Assembly: GCA_022361175.1 (NCBI GenBank)
Contig: JAKSBN010000082.1
Location: forward strand, 1 to 43,779
Source of the DNA: Pseudomonadota bacterium
GTDB taxonomy: Bacteria; Myxococcota_A; UBA9160; UBA4427
DNA: 43,779 nt
Direction of reading: 5' to 3'
In this document: positions 1-7,343 of the stretch, piece by piece
Layout: the number at the start of each line of letters is the position of its first letter
Numbering within the stretch: position 1 is the stretch's first letter
Position numbers and translations under genes: made by a program
The notes under the pieces: generated by a model
Seen by the model: the letters and a program-made list of their open reading frames with translations, nothing else
The model's database searches: none
What the model was told of the DNA's origin: nothing

Positions 1-177
1 CGGGAAAGGCTATCACGAGCCGCGCGCGGCCGCGGTCGGGCCGCTGGCGGGATCGGGCAAGCTGCTAGTGTTCCCGAAAGCGGGCGCGCCAGTCGCCCGC
101 GTGTCCCCAATCATCGGTCCACAGAAACATCATCCACCGAGACGAACCCCTTCCAACCAGAACGAGGAGAATTTCTC
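1..177. other. Upstream non-coding segment with a GC hairpin
   Basis: No gene can be supported here. One plus frame ends in TAG at 69-71 and could be the last residues of a gene lying outside the window, but too little is visible to call it. Positions 80-100 form GCGGGCG / CGCCCGC with a 7-base loop; there is no T-run, so it could be a factor-assisted terminator of that outside gene. A purine-rich GAGGAGA ribosome site lies just upstream of the peroxiredoxin start. Confidence 0.4.
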
Positions 178-660
178 ATGGCCATCCAAGTCGGCGACAA
201 GATCCCCAACGGCACGCTCAAGATCGCGACGGGCGACGGCATCGAGGACAAGACCACGGACGAGATCTTCGGCGGCAAGAAGGTCGTGCTGTTCGCCGTG
301 CCGGGGGCCTTCACCCCGCTGTGCTCGGCCCAGCACCTGCCTGGATACGTGCAGAACGCCGAGGCCATCAAGGCCAAGGGCGTCGACGCCATCGTGTGCC
401 TGGCGGTGAACGACGCCTTCGTGATGGGCGCCTGGGGCAAGGACCAGGACTCGGGCGACAAGGTGATCATGGCCGCCGACGGCAGCGCCGCCTTCACGCA
501 GGCCCTGGGACTCGACTTCGACGCCTCGAAGTTCGGCATGGGCGTGCGCGCGCAGCGCTTCGCCGCAGTCGTGAACGACGGAGTGGTGGAGCTGCTGAAC
601 GTCGAGGAGCCCATGAAGTTCGACGTCAGCAACGCCGAGACGATTCTCGCGGCGCTCTAG
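178..660 (+). CDS. Peroxiredoxin, Prx5 type
   Basis: Thiol peroxidase of the Prx5 (AhpC/TSA, redoxin) family, which reduces H2O2 and organic peroxides in the cytoplasm. At 160 residues it has the usual single-domain length. The peroxidatic motif PGAFTPLCS spans residues 42-50 and fits PxxxTxxC (P42, T46, C49); most relatives have T rather than L just before the cysteine. A second cysteine is near residue 74, so a 1-Cys or atypical 2-Cys cycle are both possible. The ATG start follows a clear GAGGAGA site. Its TAG stop overlaps the stop of the convergent YdjM-like gene within one CTAG. Family call is firm; reductant partner unknown. Confidence 0.95.
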   Translation: MAIQVGDKIPNGTLKIATGDGIEDKTTDEIFGGKKVVLFAVPGAFTPLCSAQHLPGYVQNAEAIKAKGVDAIVCLAVNDAFVMGAWGKDQDSGDKVIMAADGSAAFTQALGLDFDASKFGMGVRAQRFAAVVNDGVVELLNVEEPMKFDVSNAETILAAL

Positions 661-1259
661 TCCTCGCCGTACGGCTCGATCCGCTCGGGTTCCTCGCGCC
701 GCGGGGGCCCGAGCGACGAGCGGCGGCGGAAGCGCCCGCCCGCCCAGCCCGCGAACAGCAGGAGTGCCAGCGGCGCCCACACCCAGCGCGCTTCGTTGGC
801 CAGAATCGCCAGCGCACGGCTGTCGAAGAAGCGACGGGGATCGACGGGCGACACCTCCAGCGGACGCCAGGGCAAAAACCAGCGGCCGTCGTCGAAGGGC
901 CAGGCGAACGCCACCCCGAGGCCACCCTTCGTCGCGGCGTCCAGGAGTCCGTGGCTGGCCGTGGCCGCCGCCAACAACGCGGCCAGGCGCAGACGCGTCG
1001 CGAGCCCCCCCGGCACGCGCGGAAATGCGACCCACGCCAGAATCAGTCCGAGCCCTGCGGCGAAAGCGGGCGAATGCGTGAAGCCGCGGTGACCCAGCGC
1101 GTGCTCATAGGGGATGCCGAGCCAGAAAGCGGCGACGTCCAGATCGGGAAGCGCGGCGACCGCCCCGAGCCAGAGCGCCAGGCGCAGACGCGAAACGCCG
1201 GTCGGTGCCCCGGCGGCGAGACCGGCGCCGACCAAGACGTGCGTGAAAGCGGTGGCCAC
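657..1259 (-). CDS. YdjM-like membrane-bound metal-dependent hydrolase
   Basis: Inner-membrane protein of the YdjM/LexA-binding family of predicted metal-dependent hydrolases, 200 residues. An early histidine (TAFTHVLVG), the acidic LPDLDV motif around residue 38 and GHRGFTHS around residues 56-63 match the conserved metal-ligand pattern. Several hydrophobic segments follow, then an Arg/Glu-rich cytoplasmic tail. The start is GTG. It is the last gene of a minus-strand run that begins at the PilZ gene. No substrate is established for most members, so only the family is assigned. Confidence 0.85.
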   Translation of the reverse strand: MATAFTHVLVGAGLAAGAPTGVSRLRLALWLGAVAALPDLDVAAFWLGIPYEHALGHRGFTHSPAFAAGLGLILAWVAFPRVPGGLATRLRLAALLAAATASHGLLDAATKGGLGVAFAWPFDDGRWFLPWRPLEVSPVDPRRFFDSRALAILANEARWVWAPLALLLFAGWAGGRFRRRSSLGPPRREEPERIEPYGED

Positions 1260-1263
1260 GGGC

Positions 1264-1839
1264 CTACCAGGCCTCCGTGCCCGGCTCTCCCTTGAAGGGA
1301 CCCGTCACGTCGGGCGTCACCCAGCCGCCGTAGAAGAAGCCGGGCTGTGCCGTCACACCCTGCTCGTCCAGCCAGCAAGCGTCGACGCGACCCGGATAGA
1401 ACGCCACGTGATCGCGCAGCACGGCGAACTCCTCGAACGGTTCGGGCACGGTCCATGCCGCCTGCGAAGAGACCCGGCCCGCGTGGACCAGATCCCAGTA
1501 GCGGGCGATGCCCTTCCACTCGCACAGGCTCTCCTCGCTGCGGGGCGCCAGGCATTCGCGCCGAACGTCCGCCAGCGGGAGGTAGTACGTGGGAGGGCTG
1601 GCCGTCTCGCACACCCGCCAGGCGCGCTGCGTATCGGCAATGGCGAGGCCGGCCCACTCGACGCGCACCCGCTTGGAAGAGCGCTCGAGGCGCGGAGGGC
1701 GCGGGTAGTCCCAAACGGATTCCTGCCCCGGCCCGGGCGCGACGACACTGGCCGGGCGCTCGCGGGCGCGGCGTCGCCAGCGCTCGCGAGCGCGCAGCAC
1801 CTCGGGCGGGATCGCCGTCCTAGGCCCCGTCGGCGTCAA
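1264..1839 (-). CDS. DUF427 domain protein
   Basis: Protein with a DUF427 domain (Pfam also names it NTP_transf_9), 191 residues. The domain shows as RVRVEWAGLAIADT, the YYLPLADVR strand and CEWKGIARYW, the characteristic beta-barrel motifs, followed by a duplicated-looking C-terminal half with VAFYPGRVDACWLDEQ. The start is uncertain: TTG at 1839 lies inside the upstream gene (20-base overlap) with only a weak ribosome site, and GTG at 1800 is an alternative. A second, minimal DUF427 protein lies at 28557-28838. Function of the family is not established. Confidence 0.85.
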   Translation of the reverse strand: MTPTGPRTAIPPEVLRARERWRRRARERPASVVAPGPGQESVWDYPRPPRLERSSKRVRVEWAGLAIADTQRAWRVCETASPPTYYLPLADVRRECLAPRSEESLCEWKGIARYWDLVHAGRVSSQAAWTVPEPFEEFAVLRDHVAFYPGRVDACWLDEQGVTAQPGFFYGGWVTPDVTGPFKGEPGTEAW

Positions 1840-2356
1840 CGCGACCCCGACCGAGCCAACGCGGAACTCGGGAGACGTAGCGGGCGTACTCGGAGCCGAA
1901 GCGAAGCGATAGGTAGGCCTCCTCCCGCGCCACGCAGTAGCGCGCGACGAGCCCGTGCGCGACGAGCGCCCCCGCCACCAGGCACACCGACGAGGTCCAA
2001 AAGGCGATGCCCAGTTGGATGAGCGTCAGTGACAAGTAGATGGGATTTCGGCTCAGGGCATAAGGGCCCCGGGCCACGAGGACCTCGTCCGGGCGATTGG
2101 GCCGCAGGGTCGTCCCGGCGCGCCAGAGCTCGAACGCGGCCCACAGACTCGCCACGCTGGCGGCGAGGACCAGCGCCCGGCCCAGGACCGGAACGAACGG
2201 CCAGTCGGGAAGTCGCAGGGTCGTCACGGTCTGGAGACCCAGGGCCGCAGCCAGGGTCAGGCCGTGCCAGACGGGGGCCGGCACCACGACGCCGGCACTG
2301 CTCGGCAGTGCCTCTGGAGTGCCGGCGGTGGGGTGCCCGGGAGTCGGCCCTGCCAA
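1820..2356 (-). CDS. Isoprenylcysteine carboxyl methyltransferase-like membrane protein
   Basis: Integral membrane methyltransferase-like protein of the ICMT/PEMT family, 178 residues, with about four hydrophobic segments. The C-terminal SAM-binding signature is clear: GPYALSRNPIYLS, then the acidic REEAYL and FGSEYARY followed by VPRWL. Bacterial members are often annotated as isoprenylcysteine or phospholipid methyltransferases without proven substrates. The start is TTG, supported by GGAGG seven bases upstream and by the lack of a better candidate. It overlaps the following DUF427 gene by 20 bases. Confidence 0.85.
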   Translation of the reverse strand: MAGPTPGHPTAGTPEALPSSAGVVVPAPVWHGLTLAAALGLQTVTTLRLPDWPFVPVLGRALVLAASVASLWAAFELWRAGTTLRPNRPDEVLVARGPYALSRNPIYLSLTLIQLGIAFWTSSVCLVAGALVAHGLVARYCVAREEAYLSLRFGSEYARYVSRVPRWLGRGRVDADGA

Positions 2357-2402
2357 GCGAAATCCTCCGTCCGTGCTGACGCGCGCACAGCGTGCCGCCA
2401 GC

Positions 2403-2885
2403 TTACCGGACGACGTCTCCCGGTGCCGCGCGCTCCCAGGCGGCCGAGACGACGACCCAGTCGCCGTTGGAGTCCGCGTCGGCGAAGACCAAGTCGAAGC
2501 GCAGCAGATCGGCGCGAAGCCGGGCCAACTCCTCCAGCGAGGAGACCGGCCCGCTGGCCAGACCGGCCAGCAGCGTGACGTCCGCGCGTCGGGCGTCCGC
2601 GGAGACCGTCAGCTCCTCCACGCGGTACAGCACGTGTATGGGGCCCTGACGCAGGAAGTAGAAAGCCACCACGCCTTTCAGCGCCTCTTTGTCGCGACCC
2701 TGGGCGTCGGCGTAGTCGTCCGATACGAAGTCCAGAAAGTCGCCGAGCGCCTTGGCCTCCGCGGAGCGCTCGGCTTCGGCAAGCGTGCGGCGCACCGCGT
2801 CCTCGGGCGTTTCGTCGCCCGCGCCGCAGGCCAGCAACCCGAGGGCCAGCCCCAGGATCACCGTCTTTCTCAGGCGGCCGATCAT
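2403..2885 (-). CDS. Lipoprotein, unknown function (NTF2-like size)
   Basis: Small predicted lipoprotein, 160 residues. A basic N-terminus and short hydrophobic stretch end in the lipobox LLAC at about residue 20, followed by an acidic segment. The body (alternating helices, then strands such as HVLYRVEELTVSADARRADV and a terminal WVVVSAAW) has the look and size of an NTF2-like fold, which is inference. Its ATG overlaps the stop of the MCE gene in ATGA, so the two are probably translationally coupled and the products may act together in the envelope. Confidence 0.75.
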   Translation of the reverse strand: MIGRLRKTVILGLALGLLACGAGDETPEDAVRRTLAEAERSAEAKALGDFLDFVSDDYADAQGRDKEALKGVVAFYFLRQGPIHVLYRVEELTVSADARRADVTLLAGLASGPVSSLEELARLRADLLRFDLVFADADSNGDWVVVSAAWERAAPGDVVR

Positions 2886-3466
2886 CGCCCCGGCTCCGGC
2901 GTGGGTTCCACGGGGGTCGTTCCCTCCTCACCAGCGAACGCATTCATGAGCTGGTCCAACAGACTCTCGGCGTCGTCCTCGTCGTCGGGCTCGAGCAACT
3001 TGCTGAGCCGATCGCGCAGGTCGTCGGCCATCTGGTCGAACGTCGTGGGCGGCTCGCCGGCGACGATGGCTCCTCGCTCCAGAGGTAGCGCCTCCTCGTC
3101 TCCGGGCAGGATCTGCAGCCGGGCATCGCTGAAGAGACCACCGGGGACGACGCGGAAGCGATCTCCCTGTCTCAGGGTCAGGGCGGGATCGTCGATCGCC
3201 ACGAGTAGGCGCACCGCGCCCGCTCGCGTCGGCTCGGGTTGATGGATCGACATCCCCTCCACTTGCCCCACCGCGATGCCGGCGTACTGCACCTCGCTGC
3301 CGACCTCGAGGCCCTGGGCATCGGGGAGCGTCACCCAGAGTTCGAAAGGCGGGGGGCCGCAGCGGGCACCGACCAGCCCCAACACCGCCAGACCGAGCCA
3401 CACACCACGGCCAAGCCCGATCGGCGTCCTCGAGCGGCGGTCCCTGGCAGCGGCGCGAGCGTGCAT
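2882..3466 (-). CDS. MCE/MlaD family protein
   Basis: Single MCE-domain protein, 194 residues. A basic N-terminus and one hydrophobic segment (about residues 22-36) anchor it. The MCE domain begins at FELWVTLPDAQGLEVGSEVQYAGIAVG, with the typical GL-x-GS-V-Y-G-V pattern, followed by a short acidic coiled tail ending in Pro/Glu residues. MlaD-type proteins form hexameric rings that bind lipids between membranes. No MlaE permease or MlaF ATPase lies nearby, so it is an orphan here. Its ATG has AGGA upstream and it ends in an ATGA overlap with the lipoprotein gene. Confidence 0.85.
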   Translation of the reverse strand: MHARAAARDRRSRTPIGLGRGVWLGLAVLGLVGARCGPPPFELWVTLPDAQGLEVGSEVQYAGIAVGQVEGMSIHQPEPTRAGAVRLLVAIDDPALTLRQGDRFRVVPGGLFSDARLQILPGDEEALPLERGAIVAGEPPTTFDQMADDLRDRLSKLLEPDDEDDAESLLDQLMNAFAGEEGTTPVEPTPEPGR

Positions 3467-3507
3467 GGGAGGATCCTATCGCGGTCTGGGTTCAAAGCCG
3501 TCTCGAC

Positions 3508-3948
3508 TTAGTGACCGGCCCGTCCCGAAATGTAATCGCGAATGCGAGCGCGGTTGCGGTCGGAAAGCTCGGTGAACTCGACGCCGAAGTAGCCCATCGG
3601 CTCTTCGCTGCGCACCGTCTGGTGTCGGACCACGCCGAGAGCGATGAAGGCGCTGGTGTCCGGCAGCGTGACCACGAGCTGGACCTCGCCTTCGAGATCG
3701 CAGCCGTCGAAGCCGTGGGACACGTAGATGGACAGGCCCGTGAGGCTGATGTCGCGCGCATTCAGCACGTCCAGCGAGCCGCGCCCCATGATCTGGACCT
3801 GGATCGGCCGCTCCCGGGAGGGCCGAACCCGAACCGCGCCGCGCGGCGCCGGCCCGCTCTCGGGTTCCTTCTTGCTCCAGAATCGGCCCACACGTCCCTC
3901 GCAGGTTTCGAGAACCCGCTTCTTTCTTCGACCGATCGAGAGCGCCAC
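3508..3948 (-). CDS. PilZ domain protein
   Basis: Protein of 146 residues with one PilZ domain, the usual bacterial receptor for cyclic-di-GMP. An RGAVR sequence near residues 36-40 fits RxxxR, and ARDISLTGLSIYV near residue 66 fits D/NxSxxG; a beta-barrel continues through GYFGVEFTELS. The first 35 residues are basic. It heads the minus-strand run toward the MCE gene, 41 bases away. Binding of c-di-GMP is inferred from the motifs; the spacing between arginines and the DxSxxG motif is acceptable but not textbook. Confidence 0.85.
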   Translation of the reverse strand: MALSIGRRKKRVLETCEGRVGRFWSKKEPESGPAPRGAVRVRPSRERPIQVQIMGRGSLDVLNARDISLTGLSIYVSHGFDGCDLEGEVQLVVTLPDTSAFIALGVVRHQTVRSEEPMGYFGVEFTELSDRNRARIRDYISGRAGH

Positions 3949-4011
3949 TTGATGGGTCGCTCCAAACCCAAAAATCGGCCAAATCCGCCGAGACAGGACG
4001 ATTTCTGCCGC

Positions 4012-4473
4012 TCAGAGCAGAGGCTTGGTGCAGAAGAACGTGGTGGACGGCCCTTCGAGCCCCGTGAATCCGAGATTCCGATACAGGTGCTGCGCGCGCT
4101 GGTTGTCGCCGCGCACCTCCAGGGTCACTTTGCAGCAGCCGAGTGAGCGCGCCTCGGCTTCGACGCGCTCCAGCAGTGCGCGTCCCACGCCGCGACCGCG
4201 CTCGCTGGCGCGCACCGCCAGGTCGTGCACGTTCACGAGCGGCTTGGCGGCGAACGTGGAGAAGCCTCGAAAGCACGTGGCGACGCCCACCGGTTCGCCC
4301 GCTCGATACGCCAGCCAGATCAAGGCCGCGGGCTCCGCCGCCAGCGCCGGCACGACAGCGTCGAGCACGCCGTCCGCCAGGGCCCCGCCGTTGCCCATGG
4401 GATCTCGCGCGTACTCGTCGAGGAGCGAGCGGACGGCCTCGGCGTGCTCGGGCCGCCCGAGGTCCACCCGCAT
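4012..4473 (-). CDS. GNAT family N-acetyltransferase
   Basis: Acetyl-CoA-dependent N-acetyltransferase of the GNAT superfamily, about 153 residues. Motif A, the CoA pyrophosphate loop, is RGRGVGRALLERVEAEA; motif B includes LYRNLGF near the C-terminus; VNVHDLAVRAS is the preceding beta strand. I chose the ATG at 4473 because MRVDLGRPEHAEAV is a natural GNAT beginning and GGAG lies just upstream. A longer frame to 4515 would overlap the HxlR gene. It follows HxlR by about 20 bases and is probably co-transcribed with it. Substrate unknown. Confidence 0.85.
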   Translation of the reverse strand: MRVDLGRPEHAEAVRSLLDEYARDPMGNGGALADGVLDAVVPALAAEPAALIWLAYRAGEPVGVATCFRGFSTFAAKPLVNVHDLAVRASERGRGVGRALLERVEAEARSLGCCKVTLEVRGDNQRAQHLYRNLGFTGLEGPSTTFFCTKPLL

Positions 4474-4493
4474 GATCTCCAAGCCCGACTCCG

Positions 4494-4820
4494 TCACTCG
4501 AGGACGCCCTCCCACTCGTCCGCGAACGCCTGCAGGTCCATCAGCACCCCCCCGAGTTGCACACCGTCCGGCGTCAGCCGATAGCCCTCGCCCTCGCCGC
4601 GGGCCACGATTCGGGCTTCCCGCAGCTCGGCCAGGCGCCGGTTCAGGACCGTAGGCGAGACCTGGTCACAGCGCTCCCGGAGACCGCGAAACGTGAGCGG
4701 GCCGTCGCGCAGCTCCCACAGGATCCGCAGTGCCCAGCGGCGTCCCAGCAGGTCCATCAGGACCATGATCGGTCGTCCCGTACGAGATCCGCGCACGCGG
4801 CGCCCCGAAACCACGGGCAT
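4494..4820 (-). CDS. HxlR family winged-helix regulator
   Basis: Transcriptional regulator of the HxlR (MarR-like) family, 108 residues. The core reads MDLLGRRWALRILWELRDGP, then LTFRGLRERCDQVSPTVLNRRL (recognition helix region) and the wing VARGEGEGYRLTPDG. There is a single cysteine, in RERCDQ, not at the N-terminal position used by redox-sensing members such as HypR. GAGGAG precedes the ATG. It diverges from the carboxymuconolactone-decarboxylase-type gene, with two tandem palindromes between them (4841-4883), so autoregulation and control of that gene are likely. Confidence 0.9.
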   Translation of the reverse strand: MPVVSGRRVRGSRTGRPIMVLMDLLGRRWALRILWELRDGPLTFRGLRERCDQVSPTVLNRRLAELREARIVARGEGEGYRLTPDGVQLGGVLMDLQAFADEWEGVLE

Positions 4821-4840
4821 GGCAGGCTCCTCTTTGCCTT

Positions 4841-4857
4841 GCTACAAATTCGGTAGC
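4841..4857. promoter_or_regulatory. HxlR operator, distal copy
   Basis: GCTAC-N7-GTAGC, a 17-bp interrupted palindrome with an A/T-rich spacer, placed 20 bases upstream of the HxlR start. An identically built site lies 20 bp further on, about two helical turns away. Two dyads of the same architecture between a divergent regulator and its neighbour are the standard layout for HxlR/MarR operators. Binding is inferred. Confidence 0.65.
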
Positions 4858-4883
4858 ATCGCTACGAAATATGTAGCGATGCT
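4855..4883. promoter_or_regulatory. HxlR operator, proximal copy with extended arms
   Basis: Perfect 11-bp inverted repeat AGCATCGCTAC / GTAGCGATGCT with a 7-base spacer (GAAATAT). The inner 17 bp (4861-4877) repeat the GCTAC-N7-GTAGC plan of the neighbouring site. It is about 60 bases upstream of the GTG start of the decarboxylase-type gene, where promoter elements would be expected. I see no unambiguous -35/-10 pair on either strand. Confidence 0.7.
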
Positions 4884-4942
4884 CAACCTAGCGCCCGGGG
4901 CGTCCGCCGCCAGTGCGCGCGCGCCCAAGAGGAGAAATCCCC

Positions 4943-5518
4943 GTGACGACGTCCCGCATCGAGCCTCTGGAACCCCCTTTCGAGCCCGAGCTGGCCGCGG
5001 AGCTGGCCCGCTTCATGCCGCCGGGCATGGAGCCGCTGCGCCTGTTCCGCACCCTGGCCCACAACCCCCGCGTACTGTCGCGCTTTCGAGGCGGCTCACT
5101 GCTCGACCGGGGTTCCATCACCCGGCGCGAGCGCGAGATCGTGATCCTGCGAACCTGCGCCCGCTGTGGTTCCGAGTACGAGTGGGGAGTGCACGTGACC
5201 TTCTTCGCCGAGCGCGTCGGCCTCGCGAAAGAGGAGGTCGCCGCCACCCTGTTGGGAGCCGCGGACGACCCGGCCTTCGGCCCGAACGAAGCCCGGCTGA
5301 TCCGACTGGTGGACGCGCTCCACGACACCGCAACCGTCGACGACGCGCTGTGGCGAGAGCTGGAAGAGGCCTACGAGCCCGCGCAGCTGATCGAGCTGCT
5401 GGTGCTGGCCGGCTTCTACCACATGGTTTCGTTCGTGACCAACGCAGCCGGGGTGGCGCTCGAGCCGGGAGCGGCGAGGTTCCCGACGGCGGGATCGGTC
5501 TCGACCGGGAGCACCTGA
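4943..5518 (+). CDS. Carboxymuconolactone decarboxylase family protein
   Basis: CMD/AhpD-like fold protein, 191 residues. The signature is REREIVILRTCARCGSEYEW followed by GVH: a CxxC pair (about C72 and C75) and a histidine about nine residues later, the arrangement seen in AhpD-type redox members and many uncharacterised CMD proteins. The GTG start at 4943 is chosen over GTG 4913 because an AAGAGGAGA ribosome site sits at the right distance. Divergent from HxlR and probably controlled by it, suggesting a quinone, aldehyde or peroxide stress role (inference). Its last 103 bases overlap the dipeptidase gene on the other strand. Confidence 0.85.
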   Translation: MTTSRIEPLEPPFEPELAAELARFMPPGMEPLRLFRTLAHNPRVLSRFRGGSLLDRGSITRREREIVILRTCARCGSEYEWGVHVTFFAERVGLAKEEVAATLLGAADDPAFGPNEARLIRLVDALHDTATVDDALWRELEEAYEPAQLIELLVLAGFYHMVSFVTNAAGVALEPGAARFPTAGSVSTGST

Positions 5519-6660
5519 CGCAGCACCCGCAGCACGTTCTCACCCAGGATCTTGCGGACCGACGAAGGGGCGAGCCCGGCGTCCAACAGGGCCTGGGTGA
5601 GCGCGGGCAAGCGGCTGGTGTCGAAGCCGACCGTCGTGGCGCCGTCGTAGTCCGACCCCAGTGCGACGTGCTCGTCGCCCACCAGGTCCACGACGTGCCG
5701 AATCGCCGCCACGATGTGGGAAAGCTCCGTGCCGCAGACGGCCAGCGGGAAGTAGCCGATGCCGACGACACCACCACCGGCGGCGATCCGGCGCACCTGG
5801 TCGTCGGACAGGTTGCGCGGCCCGGGGCACGTGCCCTGCACCCCGCCGTGCGAGATCACGGTCGGCCGCTGCAGGTGATCGAGCGCGTCGTCGAAGAGCT
5901 TCGGCGAGGCGTGGGCCAGGTCCACGATCATCCCGAGTTCGCTCATGCGCTCGATCACGCGGCGGCCGAAGGGGGTGAGGCCTCCCTTCTCCAGGCCGTG
6001 GGCGGACCCGCCGAGCGCGTTGTCGAAGAAGTGCGTCAACCCGATCGAGCGGTAGCCGCGAGCGTAGAGAGCGTCCACGGCGGTCAGCTCGCCCTGGAGG
6101 ACGTGCCCGCCCTCGACGGCGAGCACGGTGCCCACGATCCGGCGATCTCCCCGCCTGCGCGCCAGCAGTGCGGCGAGCTCGCGGCGGTCGCGTACGGGGA
6201 CCAGCCGGCCTTCGGACCGCGCCGCAAAAGCCTCCCACCAGTCCGCCTGGAGCTGCGCTCGCGCCAGCGGTCCCTTCCAGCCATAGCCGTTCATCCGCGC
6301 CCAGCCGAGCAGCGTGAGCGCGTCGAGACCGCTCGGATCGGTGCGAACCGGGTTGGTCCCGACGTGGGCGCGCGTGACGACGCCCAGGAACTGGAGACCC
6401 ACTCCGCCTTCCTGGAGCCGCGGCAAGTCGACGTGGCCGACGCGCCCCCGCTTCAGCAGGTCGCGCTCGAGCAGCAGCGAGTCGGCGTGGAGATCGACCA
6501 CGGTGGTGGCGTCGTGCAGGCGGCGGGCCGCATCGCCAACCACGGGCAGAGGCACCGGCTCGACGCGGTTCAAGAAGCGCTCGACGTTCCAGCCGAGCGC
6601 GACGCCGATCCCCGCCGACAGGAGCACGACCGCGCCCAGGACCCGCAACGCCCGCTTCAC
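5416..6660 (-). CDS. Membrane dipeptidase (peptidase family M19)
   Basis: Zinc dipeptidase of family M19 (renal dipeptidase type), 414 residues. An N-terminal hydrophobic segment (about residues 5-24) is a signal anchor or signal peptide. Metal-site motifs follow in order: VVDLHADSLLLERD (HxD), LVDLAHASPKLFDD, VISHGGVQG and LGSDYDG. The family cleaves dipeptides, including D-amino-acid forms, in the periplasm or at the cell surface. The GTG start overlaps the stop of the NUDIX gene as GTGA. The C-terminal 33 codons run antisense to the decarboxylase-type gene. Confidence 0.93.
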   Translation of the reverse strand: MKRALRVLGAVVLLSAGIGVALGWNVERFLNRVEPVPLPVVGDAARRLHDATTVVDLHADSLLLERDLLKRGRVGHVDLPRLQEGGVGLQFLGVVTRAHVGTNPVRTDPSGLDALTLLGWARMNGYGWKGPLARAQLQADWWEAFAARSEGRLVPVRDRRELAALLARRRGDRRIVGTVLAVEGGHVLQGELTAVDALYARGYRSIGLTHFFDNALGGSAHGLEKGGLTPFGRRVIERMSELGMIVDLAHASPKLFDDALDHLQRPTVISHGGVQGTCPGPRNLSDDQVRRIAAGGGVVGIGYFPLAVCGTELSHIVAAIRHVVDLVGDEHVALGSDYDGATTVGFDTSRLPALTQALLDAGLAPSSVRKILGENVLRVLRQVLPVETDPAVGNLAAPGSSATPAALVTNETMW

Positions 6661-7343
6661 GCCGAGCGCTCGTAGCGCCAGCCCCCGGCCAGGATCCAGA
6701 GCCGATGCCGGGCGCCCGCACGCTCGAGATCGCCACTCTCGTAGGCCGCGTCTCCCGCGTAGAGGGAACAGGCCCCGTTCTCGATGCGTTGAATGCGCGG
6801 CTCGAAGACGTCCGGCGTGCCGGCGCCGAGAGCGTCGAGCGCCGCGGCCGCCGTCGCGAAGGGCTCGAGTCGGAGCGTCGTGACGAAGGTGGGAGGCGGC
6901 AGCTCGAACGCGCCCGACCGCTGCTCCGACAACGCCTCCGCGGGGGTGGACCAGCGGTGCTCGTGGATCTCACCGCCGTCCACCTGCACCTCCTGGCCCT
7001 CGATGTGCGCGGCGAAAAACCAGGTGAGGAAGCGCCTGGGCTGCGATTCCGGCGTGGTCCAACGGGCGAACGGCACCAACGCGGTCGGCTCCAAGGTCAC
7101 TCCGGCTTCTTCGCGCGCTTCGCGGACCGCCGCATTGCGCGCGGCGGCAATCGCGTCGACGTCCGCCTCCGGCGGGTGGTCCTCCGGGTCGATGCGGCCG
7201 CCCGGGAAGACCCAGGCCCCCCCGTGGAAGGCCAGCCGGGTGTTGCGCCGGAGGTAGAGCACCTCCGGGCCACGCGACCCGTCTCGCAGCAGCACGACCG
7301 TCGCCGCGGGATGCACCGCGACCGGCGGGCTGGCTTCGCTCAT
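6657..7343 (-). CDS. NUDIX hydrolase
   Basis: NUDIX-fold hydrolase of about 228 residues, related to the CoA-pyrophosphatase/NUDT19-like group. The Nudix box is GGRIDPEDHPPEAD with a long insert before AVREAREEAGV, so the canonical GX5EX7REUXEEXGU is split by an insertion typical of this subgroup. A C-terminal helical extension follows (from about residue 150). The substrate is some nucleoside diphosphate linked to another group and cannot be read from the sequence. The ATG overlaps the SDR stop as ATGA, and the gene ends in a GTGA overlap with the dipeptidase gene. Confidence 0.9.
   Translation of the reverse strand: MSEASPPVAVHPAATVVLLRDGSRGPEVLYLRRNTRLAFHGGAWVFPGGRIDPEDHPPEADVDAIAAARNAAVREAREEAGVTLEPTALVPFARWTTPESQPRRFLTWFFAAHIEGQEVQVDGGEIHEHRWSTPAEALSEQRSGAFELPPPTFVTTLRLEPFATAAAALDALGAGTPDVFEPRIQRIENGACSLYAGDAAYESGDLERAGARHRLWILAGGWRYERSA

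Noticed and set aside
80..100. Intrinsic terminator before the peroxiredoxin gene
   Set aside because: The hairpin is good but has no T-run, and no upstream gene can be identified. Described only as a hairpin.
68..409. Plus-strand open frame overlapping the peroxiredoxin start
   Set aside because: Arg/Ser/Pro-rich shadow frame of the peroxiredoxin gene; no ribosome site or family similarity.
4693..6675. Plus-strand open frame of 660 codons
   Set aside because: It overlaps HxlR, the decarboxylase-type gene and the dipeptidase in other frames, with no recognisable domain.
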